Part shown: piece after piece, positions 33,695 through 44,639 of the stretch
Numbering within the stretch: the stretch's first letter is position 1
Layout of the letters: every line of letters starts with the position of its first letter
Origin: Cavia porcellus
Lineage: Eukaryota > Chordata > Mammalia > Rodentia > Caviidae
DNA: 64,000 nt
NCBI RefSeq assembly: GCF_034190915.1
Contig: NW_026947486.1
Span: forward strand, 25,083,344-25,147,343
Direction: 5' to 3'
The notes under the pieces: model-generated
What the model was told of the DNA's origin: nothing
The model's input: the letters and a program-made list of their open reading frames with translations, nothing else
The model's database searches: none
Made by a program: the position numbers and the translations under genes

Positions 33695-34555
33695 AATCTT
33701 GATGATTTGCTGAATTCTGTTTGCCAGTATTTTATTGAGAATTTTTGCATCTGTGTTCGTTAGGGACACTGGGCTGTAGTTCTCTTTTTTATTTGGGTCT
33801 TTCTCAAGTTTTGGTACTAGAATAATATTTGCTTCCAGGAATGAGTTAGGAACTATTGCTTCCCTTTCAATTTCATTGAAGAGTTTGAGGAGTGTTGGCA
33901 TTAAATCTCCTTCGAATTTCTTGTAGAATTCCACAGTGAATCCCTCTGGGTCTAGGCTCTTCTTTATTGGTAAGGACTTAATTACATTTCCAACTTCACT
34001 AATCACAATTGTGTCATTCAGCAGTTTATATCCTCTTTACCTAGTTTTGGTACTTCATGTGTTTCTCAGAATCTGTTCATTTCTTCTGTGTTATCAAGCC
34101 TATGAGAGTAGAGGTTTTCAAAATAGGTGCTGATGACCTTCTGTATTTCCACAGGATCTGTACAGATTTCACCCTTTTCATTATATATTGCATGAATTTG
34201 AGTTTTTTTCTGTTTTAAAATAAGGTTAGCTAGGGGTTTTCAATTTTATTATTCTTTCAAAGAACCAACTCTTTGATTCATCGTATTGTTTTCTTTTTTT
34301 TTATTTAAGGAGAAAAAGAAAAAAAAAACAGAAACAGGGTACAAGTAATAAAAAATTTAAAAAATAAACAGTAAGAAATCACTAGTTAATAGATTACATA
34401 TTCTCATCTTAGAAATAGTAGTTCAAGTTACAAAATTGAAGCATATAAAGTGGACTTTCAAACAGTGAGAGTGCAAATAGTTTTCTTCAGTGATCCAAAA
34501 ATACTCAGTAATATGGTTATCTATCTTATACACTTAAACATATATACAGTTATAA

Positions 34556-34660
34556 TGTTTTGTTTTGCTTTATGCTTTTTATCGGTACCGGGGATCGAAC
34601 TCACAACTGCCTGCTTGCAAGGCAGGTGCTTATGTCGCTGAGCTAAATCCCCATTCCCTG
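34556..34660 (-). mobile_element. ID SINE in the 3'UTR of C, with 9-bp TSD
   Basis: Antisense of the copy at 16,909: ATCGGTACCGGGGATCGAAC, CTGCCTGCTTGCAAGGCAGG, GCTGAGCTAAATCCCC. Flanked by CAGTTATAA at 34,547-34,555 and 34,661-34,669. Confidence 0.9.
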
Positions 34661-35756
34661 CAGTTATAACCTTTAGAACACTTTCTTTTCTTTTCTTTTG
34701 TACAATGACAATTACACATTTTGGCTTTTATTACGCCCACAGTTCTTATTACTTTTTTTGAAGGGAGTAAAACCAAATGCAACATATCAGAACATAGTCA
34801 AATCAAAAGGGTGGACACAATAGATAATGTAAAAACAAAATACAGGGTGATCAATAATGGTTACCATACTGCCTCTTGCTATTTTAAGAAGAATTTCCAG
34901 TTATAATAAAATTGAACAAAACAGTAAAGAATAAAACCAAAGCGTTGGAGACATTACAGGACTTTAAAAGAAGATAATAGTCACCCGGAATGGGCGTCAT
35001 AATGAATCTTATTGTCTTTACAGTTTTGCCTATACTTTCGAACTTGGTACTATCAAGCAAAGCAGAATAGGGGAAAATTTGTCAAAACAAGATGGTGAGG
35101 GCAATACAGGATTTCAAATCAAGTTAATAGGAAATCCGAGTAGGTTACTATAATGTATCCTGCTATTTTTTATTTATTTTTCCCTTAAGTAAAAAGATAA
35201 AAAGAAAAAAAATAAATAATTTAAAAAAAGGAATTGAGATAAAAGAAGGCATAACAACAGAACAGCGCAGGTCAAAACATAACCATTTAAGCAAAATAGT
35301 GTTTCACCACAAGATATCCTGACATAAAAATAGTTACCATAGTGTCCCTTTCTTTGAAATTTTTGAGGATAATTTCGTATACTATAGCACCAAACATATC
35401 AAGACACTATAAAACCTTTCAAGAGAATGACATTATTACAGGGTATTTAGAACCAATTAACAGAAAATGAACAATGGTTTCCGTATAATCTCCTTGTCTA
35501 TACATTTTTTACATATATTATCATATATAATAAAATCCAATAAGATACAACTTTTTAATACTGATGGACACAGAAGAATACAAGTTTGATGGGACTTCAA
35601 AACAAGATGATACTAAGTCAGCACTAGCTATTATGATGTCTTGTTTTCTCCAAAATAGCTGTTCCTACCTTCTGATCTTCTCTGCATCATTTCTGTTGAG
35701 CTCTTTTTCTGTCATTAGTTCTCAGTTTGTCCTCTTCATTTTGCTTTCTGCTCCAT

Positions 35757-36754
35757 TCATTGTGGCCTCTCTGCCACTATTTCTGGAATCTTAGTATTTT
35801 TCCTTTTATAGACTATCCTGCAGTATTCTCTGTAGAGTTGAATTGGTGGTTGCAAATTCCCCTAGATCCTCTTTATCCTGGAAGCACCTTGTTTTTCCAT
35901 CAATTTCTAGGGACAGTTGTGCAGGATATATCAATATTGGCTGGTAGTTACTGTCTTTCAAAGCTTGAATTATTTCCCCCCACGCTCTTTGTGATTTGAT
36001 GGTTTGTGCTAAGTCTGCTGTAATTCTGATGTGTGTTCCCTTGTAAGTGATCTGTTTCTTGTCTCTGACGGCTTTTAATATTCTGTTCTTATATTGAATT
36101 TCTGGAATTTTGATTTTATATGCCTGGGTGTTGCTCTGTTTGTGTTGTAGGTGGATAGGGTCCTGTATGCCTCATATATCTGAGTATCTTTACCTTTAGC
36201 TAAATTAGTGAAATTCTCCTGGACTATTTCTGTGAATAGCCTTTGTAGTCCATTTGTTTGTGTCCTTATTTCTTCTTTTATGTTCTTAATTCTTAAGTTA
36301 TAGATCCTCTTATCATCTTGAAGCCTTTATATCATTGCTGCTTGTTTTCTTATTTTTAAGAAGTTTTTCATTTCGTGCTCCCATATTACAAATCTTCCCT
36401 CCAGTTCAGATAATCTATCCTTAGTTTCTTTCAAGCTGTTAGGCCAGTTTTTGATAGAGTTTTTAGTTTCCTGCTAATCTCTTTGAACCTGCTTCACGTA
36501 TTCTGTGTTTTCTCCATCAAACAGTTCTCCCCTTTTTTTCTGTTCTTTCATTCCACCATCTGAATTTTCTTGGGTGGTGCTTAGCATTTCTCTATTCTAC
36601 CTATATCTTGCTTCAGGTCATTAATAACTTCATTCCTGAACTCGCCTATGAGGCTCTGGAGATAGCGTTTTATGTTTATTGGTGCCATGTCTGATACTGC
36701 ATATTTCCCAGGATTGGGGGCCGAAGACCCTTTCTTGTTGCTCCCTCTTCCCAT
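35757..36754 (-). pseudogene. ORF1 pseudogene of element C
   Basis: DNA aligns with ORF1 of A along its full length from the start complement at 36,752-36,754 to the stop at 35,757-35,759, but no frame stays open for 60 codons. Many small indels. The RRM and C-terminal regions remain recognisable at DNA level. Confidence 0.8.
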
Positions 36755-38559
36755 ATTTTTTGTTCCTTTTATACAAGCATATATAGGAGCCCCAGTTTCT
36801 TTCTTTGTTAGTTACAGTTATTTGAATTGTACCAGCTAGGTGTATTGCAGTGTACCAGGGAGACCCAGACCTGGGCAGCCTATGCTGGGCCCACCCATCC
36901 AGCCCAACCTACCGAAGACTTCACTGCTAGGGTGCACCTCCAGGTGCTGGGACCTGGTTTGGGCTTGCCTACTGCATCTTAGTCAGCGGTGTCATGCAGT
37001 TCAGGCACTCCCCACCAATCCTGCTTGAGAGGGGAATATGTGACTGAAGTCACTACAGCGTCCTGTTCCGGCCAGCCTGCCAGGTCCCAGTATGACCTTT
37101 GCTGAAGCCTCCTACTCTATGGGAGGGTCCCGATCTGCTCATTCACCGCTGGTTGATGCAGGGCTCCCAGCCAGTCCCGCTCTCAACTCCGTTCACTGAT
37201 TCCCACTCTCAGAGCTTTCGCGCCTCTCTCCTTGCTGTGCCGATTGGGATGCAGCAGTGACTGCAGGAAATTCAAATTGCAGCCTCCAGTGACGTGTGGT
37301 CCACCTTCTGTGCTGAGACCTTTTCTGTTCCTTTATATCACTGGGATTGTGTTTCCAGTTGGTTTCTCTTAGTTTAGTTCGTTCCTGGTTCAGCAAAGTA
37401 TATCTCCCCTTGCTTAGAATTTCTCACCCGGCACCATTCCTGGATTTTAAGTGCAGTTTCTCAGAGAGCCTCCAAAGCTGCTGCTATCTATCAGCCATGT
37501 TGTCCCAGAAGTCACTGTATTGTTTTCTTAGTCTGTATCACATTGATTTCTGCTCTGATGTATATATAATTTTTTCCCTTCTTTTGGCTTTTGGCTTGAC
37601 TTGCTCTTCTTTTTCTACATTTTTGAGATGTAGTGTCAGGTTCTTTGTTTGTGTTCATTCTGTTTTCCTGATGTGGGAATTCACCACAATAAATTTTCCT
37701 CTGAGGACTGCTTTCATTGCATCCCACACTTTCCGGTAAGTTGTACTTATGTTTTTGTTATCTTATAGATATTGTTCAATTTCTTCTTTAATTTCTCCTG
37801 TGACCCATTGATTCCTCAGGATTGTATTATTCAGTTTCCATGTGTTTGTGGGTTTTTTTTTGCAGTTTCTTTTATTGTTAATTTCTAGTTTCATGAAACA
37901 TCTGATAACTTGTGTGGGATAATTTCAATTCTTTTGCATTTACTTAAGCATTTTTTGTGGGCGATTGTATGGTCTATTTTAGAGAATGTTCCATATACTG
38001 CTGAGAAGAATGCATATTCTGATGTTATTGGTTGGAACACTCTGTATATATCTATCAAGTCCATTCATTCATAGGTGTGACACAGTTCTGTTATATCTTT
38101 GCTGATTTTCTGTCTCTTTGATTTGTCCCTTTGTGTCAATGGTCTGTTAAGTTCTCCTGTTATAATTGTGTTATTGCTTATTTGGTTTTTCTGTTGTGTC
38201 AATATTTGTTTTGTATAGCTGTGTCCTTATAACTCTGGTGCGTATATATTTAAGGTTGTTATCTCTTTCTCTTGAAGTTTTCCCCTAACTAGTAGATAGT
38301 GACCTTCCTTATTTCTTTGGATCATTCTTGGTTTGAAGTTCATGTGTTTGCAAACAGAATAGCTACCCCTGCTTTTTTTGGGTTCTTGTTGCTTGAAGTA
38401 TTGTTTTTCGTCCTTTGACTTTCAGTCTATGAGTTTGCCTTTGGGTTAGATGCATTTCTTGTAGACAGAATATGATTAGATATGGTTTCTTGATCTATTC
38501 TACCAGTCTGTTTCTTTTAATTTGTGAATTGAGGCCATTTACATCAATGGTTATAACTG

Positions 38560-38563
<4 letters not shown>

Positions 38564-38607
<44 letters not shown>
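38564..38607. repeat. (TA)n microsatellite in the ORF1-ORF2 spacer of L1 N
   Basis: About 22 TA dinucleotides just upstream (minus sense) of the ORF2 start. At the same place in L (about 23,130-23,140) there is only TATATT. Confidence 0.95.
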
Positions 38608-38611
<4 letters not shown>

Positions 38612-38689
38612 TAACCTGTTACCTTTCTGCTGTGTATTCTTTACCTTTCTACTCTGTTTAATTATCTGCCTTGGTTAGTGGTTTTTCCT

Positions 38690-39706
38690 AAGTCTATCTA
38701 GAATGTCTTTCAGTATTCTTTACAGAGTTGCTTTGGTGGTCATGAAATTCTTCAGCTGTTCTTTGTCATGGAAATATCTTATTTCTCCATCCATTTTGAA
38801 GGACAGCTTTTCAGGGTACATCAGTCTGGGTTGGAAGTCATTTTCCTTTAGAATCTGAAATACTTCACTGCATGCTCTTCTTGATTTCTTTGTTTGTGTT
38901 GAGAAATCCACTGTGAGTTTGACAAGTTTTCCTTTATAGGTGATCTGTCTCTTCTAACAGCTTTTAATATTCTGTTCTTATGTTGGATTTCTGTGATGCT
39001 GATTTTTTGTGTCTGGGTGTATTTTTTTTTTGGTTATGGCTATTTGGATTTCTATATACTTTGCTGATCCATATGTCAGTTTCCATTCTCATGTTTTGAA
39101 AACTTTCAGGTATTACTTCTGTAGATAGTCTCTTGGTATCATTAGTTTTGTTCTCTTCTTTGTCATTTATCCCTATCAGTCTTATGCTGTTGTGCTTTGC
39201 ATCATCTTGCAGCTTTTGAATTGTTATTTCCTGGTTCCTTGTTATTTTTAAAAGATCTTTCCTTTCCTGTTCACTAAACAGCAATCTTATTTCCTAGGTC
39301 TGAAATTCTATCTTCACTTTCATTGAGGCTGTTTTGATAACTTTCAATGGAATTTTTGATTTCCTGTGTATCTCTTTCAATTTGCTTCATCCATTGTTTG
39401 TTTCTTATATTCTTCATTCAGAGTTTCCATCTTTTTCCATTGTTCCTCTAATTTTTTAAACTATGCCTTCTTTACATGTGTTTAGCATTTCTTTCATTAC
39501 ATTTATCATTTCTTCTTTCACCTGGGAGATTATTTCTGTCTTGAGTTCTTTTATAGCTTCCCAGACTTGTTTCTTTATTTCAGTTGCTATCATTTCAGGC
39601 ATTTCATGTGTATGGCTTATAATTTCTCCTATGTACATGGCTCCTAGGTTTACTTGGGATGGGCTGGAGGTGTTTTGAATTGCATTTTGGTCTTTTATTT
39701 TGTCAT
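38690..39706 (-). pseudogene. L1 ORF1 pseudogene of element N
   Basis: Two open pieces: 39,284-38,964 (SEQERKDLLKITRNQEITIQ, IRLIGINDKEENKTND, RMETDIWISKVYRNPNSHNQ) and 38,911-38,720 (SRRACSEVFQILKENDFQ, PEKLSFKMDGEIR), plus a coiled-coil piece 39,638-39,456. Start by alignment at 39,706. Same subfamily as L. Confidence 0.8.
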
Positions 39707-39774
39707 TTTCCTATGTTCCCAGGGCTAAAGGGATGTTCCAAAACTTGCTGCAGGTATCCTGCAAGTGACCTCTC

Positions 39775-40657
39775 CTGGCCATAGTTCCCCAGAGCTGATT
39801 GGAGTTCGCTGGCCCAGTCAGGCCTGCAGGGACCACCCATGTGTCTTCTGGTGGTCTAGGTTGCTGGGCATGGTCCTAACCTCCGGGAGCAATTGTCCAA
39901 ATCTCTCCTCAAGCACAATCCTACTGGAACTGACCTCTGAGACCTCAGCTCCCAGGGTTCAATGGAGGTGGCTATGTGTGGCCCAGTGAGGCCCTCTGGA
40001 CCTCCAATGCCTCCAAGAGTGTTTAAAGAAGCTGACTGAGGTCCTACCCGCTGAGGGTGATGGTCCAGCGCTCTCCAGAGGGATTGCAGGCATGGTGGAA
40101 ATCACTTTGTGTACCCTCAGCTCCAAGGGCTCAAGGGAGTTGGCTAGGTGTGGCCTAGTCAGGCTAGCAGGATCTCTCTGCCTCATATGGTTATTCAAAA
40201 AGCTGAGTGGGGTCCTAACTGCTGGAGGAGATAGTTCAAAGCTTTCCTTGAGCCAGGGCAAACAGTGGAACTCACCTTGTGTGCACTCAGCTTCTGGGGC
40301 TCAATGGAGGTGGCTGAGCATGGCCTAGGCAGGCCTATAGGATCTCCAGTACCTTCTAGGGTTGTTAGGAAAGCTAGATGGGGCCCTAACTGCTGGGGAC
40401 AATGCTCTAAGGCTATCTCCAAGTGAGCAAAAACACATTGCAAATCACCTTGCCTGCTTTCAGCTCCAGGGGCTCAAAGGAGGTGGCTAGGGGTGGCCTA
40501 GTTAGGCCCGCAGTTTTCTATGCCTTCTATGGTTGTTCAGAAACCTTGATGGGGTCCCAACTGCTGGGAGTGATGGTATGGATCTCTCCCTGAGTGACTG
40601 CAGGCACGCTGGAAATCACCTCACATGCCCTAAGCTCTAGGTGTTCAATGGCGGTCT
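39775..40657 (-). promoter_or_regulatory. Monomeric L1 5'UTR, about five 171-bp units
   Basis: CAGCTCC-type starts at 39,946, 40,118, 40,288, 40,461 and (AAGCTCT) 40,632: spacings 172, 170, 173 and 171 bp, with a diverged unit before 39,946. Each unit has GGGCTCAAnGGAGGTGGCTA, GGCCTAGTnAGGC, a GTTGTTnAGAAA part, GGGGTCCTAACTGCTGG and a TGGAAATCACCT end. Unrelated to the 211-bp monomers of L. Confidence 0.92.
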
Positions 40658-40786
40658 CCTTTGAAATAATTTCTGTGCAGTATGGGTTTTGCTCATGAAC
40701 TCTCTGCTTACCCTTATGTTCTCAAGATTTATACCTAATTTCTCTTCCAGTAGAGTTAGCATTTCTGTTTTAATATTTAGATCTTT

Positions 40787-41454
40787 TAAAAAATTTTATT
40801 TAAGGAGAAAAAAAGCAGAGAAAGGGTACAAGTTATACAGATTTACAGAAAAAAATAAACAGTAGGAAATCACTAGTTAATGGATTACATATTGTCATCT
40901 CAGAAATAATTGTTCAAGTCACAAAATTAAAGCTTGTAAAGTGGACATTCCAACAGTGAGACTGCAAACAGTTCTGTTCAATGATCCAATAAAACTCAGT
41001 GATATCAGTCTGCCCAGTCCCAGAATGTGCTCTGCTGGAGTCAAACTGTGGTAGAGTGTCAGTTTCTCTCACTCACCTCACCACAAGTCAGTGCACGGCT
41101 CCCCGCCTGTCCTGTTTTCGACTCCGTTCGCCGATTCCCATTCTCAGAGCTTCCGCACGTCTCTCTCCTTGCTGAGCCAATGTAGACGCAGCCGCCGCAT
41201 GGCGGGAAACCCAAGTCGCGGCTTCCAATGGCGTGGGCTCCAGCCTCCACATTGAGGCCCCTCTGTTCCTGTTCTAGCACCAGGACTGCATTTCAAGTTG
41301 GTTTCTCTCAGCCCAGTTCCTTCCTGGGTCAGCAGATCAAATCTCTACCTGCTTATGTCTCCTTACTCCACACCATTCCTGAATTCTGAGCCGAGTCTTT
41401 CAGAGAGCCTCCATAGCTGCTGCTATCTGTCCGCCATGTTCTCCTGGAAGTCCC
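40787..41454 (-). mobile_element. Ends-only HAL1 derivative D, 668 bp with TSD
   Basis: Flanked by AATATTTAGATCTTT (40,772-40,786) and AATATTGAGGTCTTT (41,455-41,469) in ORF2 of O. The 3' tail (40,787-about 41,005) is joined directly to the 5'UTR (about 41,006-41,454) with the family's 5' terminus (CCGCCATGTTCTCC). ORF1 and the unit array are both missing. Behaves like a SINE-sized passenger of the same family. Confidence 0.9.
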
Positions 41455-42006
41455 AATATTGAGGTCTTTAATCCATTTTACTTTAATTTAGTTCATGGTG
41501 GTACACATGGGTGTGGCTTAAGTCCTTAGCTTGTAAAAAGCCAGTTTTCCAGCACAGTTTATTAAGGCTATCTTTCTTCCAGTGAACATATTTTACCCAT
41601 TTTAAAAGATAAGGTGGCTGGGTGTGTTTGTAGTTGTGTCTGTATTATTTAATCCCTTCCATGGATCCTCAGGTCTCTTTCTTGCCAGTACCATGCTGAT
41701 TTTACCACAGTAGCTTTGTAGTATAATTTCAAGTAAGGAATTGTGATGTCTCCTGTCTTGTAATTTTTTGACTAAGATTGCCTTTGTTATTCCAGATCTC
41801 TTCTGGGTCCAAACGAATTTTAGGGGTGTTTTATCTAGCTCTGTGAGCTATGATAATGACATTTTGAATTGGATTCCATTAAATCTGTTTAACAATTTTA
41901 TTTTATTTCAAAAATTTTTACTTCCTTTGTTAGACTGACTCCTATTTCATTTTTTTGATGCTGTGGTGAAAGGTGTTGTTTTGCTACTCTGTTTCTCAAT
42001 GAGTTT

Positions 42007-42161
42007 TTTTTTTTTTTGTCTTTTTGAGACAGTCTTTTCTATGCAGTTCAGGCTGGCTTTGAGCTCACTTTGTAGCCTAGGGTTGTCTCAAACTCACAAT
42101 GATCCTCCTGCCTCAGCCTCCTGAGTGCTGGGATTACAGGCATGAGCCACCATGCCTGGCT
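42007..42161 (-). mobile_element. B1-like SINE with TSD
   Basis: Poly(T), GAGACAGTCTTTTCTATGCAG, GTTCAGGCTGGCTTTGAGCTC, then a second TAGCC..CTCAAACTCACAATG block (the internal duplication typical of B1), CTGAGTGCTGGGATTACAGG, GAGCCACCATGCCTGGC. Flanked by AATGAGTTT at 41,998-42,006 and 42,162-42,170. Confidence 0.92.
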
Positions 42162-42203
42162 AATGAGTTTGTTTTTTTGTGTACAGAAATATTATTGATT
42201 TTT

Positions 42204-43564
42204 AATAGAGATTAACATCAAATAAAATAAAACAAAATAAAGCCAATCAAAGCAAAACAGTGAAAGTGATTCAAGGTCTTCAAAACAGGAAAATAGAAAA
42301 TCAGTATTTGCTATCACAATGCCTCTTGCTATCTTCAAAATTGCTGTCCATACCATTAGACATAATAAAATCAAACAAAACAGAACAGAATAAAACCAAT
42401 CCAAACAAAATATTAACTAAAACAAAACAAGAGAATGTTGCAAAAATATCAGTTAGAACAATATGGATTTCAAAAACAACATATTTTTATCCTTTAAATA
42501 AATATATACAGACTACCAACTTATGCCTGCAAAGTCAATCAAACAATATAAGCATTAAATTTTTTGAGCCTCAGTTACTATCAACTCAGTCTGTGTTCTT
42601 CTGAATCACCTGGTTGCTTGTGGGGAGGAGGAGGTGTTTGGGTGATCTTGTCTCTCAGTCTAAACATTGGATAGCTTACAGGAGGGTGACTTCCTGTTTC
42701 TTCTCCTTTCTGACCTATGGCTGCTGCTCACTCACAGGAAGGGCACTTCTTGTTTCTCTTCCCTGCCTATAGTATTCCTGTTGTAGTCAGGGGGTGTGCA
42801 GAGAACAATTAGAATCAGGACATGGAGTTTATAATATTATTTTTAGGATGGTCACCCAGAGTTAACACAAGAAAGTGCAGGAAATCTATCCACAACACTA
42901 AAGACATAGAATATTTATCCAAGGACATGAATCCCACAGCAATGTCCCACATGAGTCCAAATGAAGACCCAGAGCTCATGACAATGCCTCCCACAAGTCC
43001 AACTGGATGTCTAGAGCCCACAAGGAAGACTTACACCAGTCTCTTTTATGGATCTGTGCTGGGAAGGCCCAAAGGTGAGTGGTGGAAGTTAGAAAGTATT
43101 CCAGCAAGGTGAAGAAAGTGTGCTGGTAGGTTGAGGGTTCTACACTGGAGCCGAGAAGTCACATTCACAACAAAGACCAGGGCTGTCCAGAAAAGCACCA
43201 CTGCCATCCTCAGTGACACAGAGGCCCTGAGCTCCTCCAACAATAAGCACAGTTGAGTACATGCCAGGAAGCCAGCTTGATGAGTTCATCCTGGAGACCA
43301 AGTAGCACATATCTTCCTCTCTGCAGCCAGGAAGCAATGCTTGATGTGAGGACCAGAGCTTCTCCAGGAGAACTTAATGGCTCAAACAGCAACACAGAGG
43401 AGAACCCACAATGCCTCAATGCCTCAATGCATAACTTTTCTTCTCCATATCTCTATTTTTGATGGCAACTTTCTTCAGGTTGAACATCTATGTTCAGTGT
43501 CTTCCTGATGTAATCCAGCTGGCATGAAGCTGACCACCAGTTTTTAATCCATAACAACTGCTTT
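42204..43564 (-). mobile_element. Chimeric retroposon H: unknown body plus L1-type 3'UTR units
   Basis: Interrupts ORF2 of O with short flanking GATTTTT repeats (42,197-42,203 and 43,566-43,572). On minus, about 1 kb of sequence unrelated to L1 ORF1 or ORF2 (43,564-42,580) precedes two 3'UTR units (42,480-42,204; AATAAAACCAATC, CATACCATTAGACATAATAAAATC). Part of the body recurs in I. The body has scattered short minus-strand frames with hydrophobic segments (43,243-43,046; 43,021-42,815) suggestive of a decayed membrane-protein cDNA, but I do not recognise it. Confidence 0.6.
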
Positions 43565-44639
43565 CGATTTTTGAGTGTTGATATTTTTATCCAGCTATGT
43601 CATCTATGAATAATGATAATTTGAATTTTCCTTTCCTGTCCTTATTCCTTGCATTTCTCTCTCTTGTCTAATTGCTCTGCTAATGTTTCCAGGACCATAT
43701 TGAATAGGAATGGTGATATTGGACATCCTTGTCTTGTTCCTCATTTTAGAGTGAAAGCTTTAAGTTTTTGTCCATTTAATATGATGTTGGTGTTGGTTTG
43801 TTATAGATAGCTTTTATCAGATTGAGGTAAAGACCATCTATACCAATTTTCTGTAGAGTTATTATCATGAATGAGTGTTGGACTTTGTCAATGCTCATTC
43901 TGCATCTATTGAGATGATTATGTGCATTTTGTCTTTGAGTCTGTTGATACAGCGTATTATGTTGATTGATTTGTGTATGTTGAATCATTTCTGCCTTCCT
44001 GGAATAAATCCCAGTTGTTCGTAGTGTATAATCTTGCTGGTTTGACCCATTCTATTATGTAATGATGCTAGTATTTTGTTGAGGATATTTGCATCTTTGT
44101 TAATGAGGGAGATTGACTTGTAGTCCTCTCTTTTGTTAGGATCTTTCTCTCGTATCAATGTAATATTTTCCTCAAAGAGTGAGTGAGGGAATTTTGTTTC
44201 ATTTTCAATTTCATTGAAAAATTTGAGGAGTGTTGGTTTTAAATCTTCTCTAAATTTATTGTTTTATTAAAAAAGCAAAACAGAAAAAAGGATAGAAATG
44301 ATAGAGAATTTCAAAAAATAACATTAGGAAATCATCACTAGTTGATTTATTACATATTGTTATCTTAGAAGTGACAAAATCAAAGCATAAAAAATGAACA
44401 TAGAAACAATGACAGCATGAACTATGCTGTTCAATGTACTATAATGACTATGGTTATAAATCTTGCACCTGTAGACATGTGCACAGATATTTGTGTACAC
44501 CGACAAGTCGTTATTTCTTTTCAAGTATTTTCTTTCCCTTTTAAATTACAATATCTATTATACATTTTGGATCTTATTACTCTTTCAGTTTATTATTAAT
44601 ATTATTATTATCATACACTACAAAGATAATACAATATTT

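Larger units (their letters stand above)
34296..37516 (-). mobile_element. HAL1-like ORF1-only element C, full length with TSD
   Basis: Bounded by identical 13-bp repeats GTATTGTTTTCTT (34,283-34,295 and 37,517-37,529), inserted in ORF2 of L1 N. 3,221 bp including a later ID SINE. Minus order: 5'UTR (37,516-36,755), ORF1 (36,754-35,757), 3'UTR units (35,690-34,690), 3' tail (34,545-34,296). ORF1 joins the 3'UTR at the same place as in A and B. It is the best full-length reference for this ORF1-only family. Confidence 0.95.
28970..38560 (-). pseudogene. L1 ORF2 pseudogene of element N (three pieces)
   Basis: Pieces 28,970-31,088, 33,713-34,282 and 37,530-about 38,560, separated by B and C. 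The middle piece is open (34,006 down) with RT landmarks [36 protein letters not shown] and KILANRIQQ. The right piece is the endonuclease, antisense (CTTGAAGTTTTCCCCTAAC, GACTTTCAGTCTATGAG). Frameshifts and stops throughout. Confidence 0.85.
28394..40657 (-). mobile_element. L1 element N insertion into O (contains B and C)
   Basis: Flanks CCTTAATGTAATTTCT (28,377-28,393 region) and CCTTTGAAATAATTTCT (40,658-40,674) fit a diverged duplication. O's ORF2 C-terminal sequence resumes exactly at 40,658. Order on minus: monomeric 5'UTR (40,657-39,775), ORF1 (39,706-about 38,690), ORF2 (about 38,560 down to 28,970, split by C and B), 3'UTR units (28,960-28,394). Confidence 0.8.

Noticed and set aside
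38472..38678. Frame with an Ile-Tyr repeat
   Set aside because: Translation of the (TA)n microsatellite.
42815..43462. Intact host membrane-protein exon
   Set aside because: Hydrophobic short frames exist on minus, but they shift frame repeatedly, lack splice context and lie inside a retroposon; at best a decayed cDNA.
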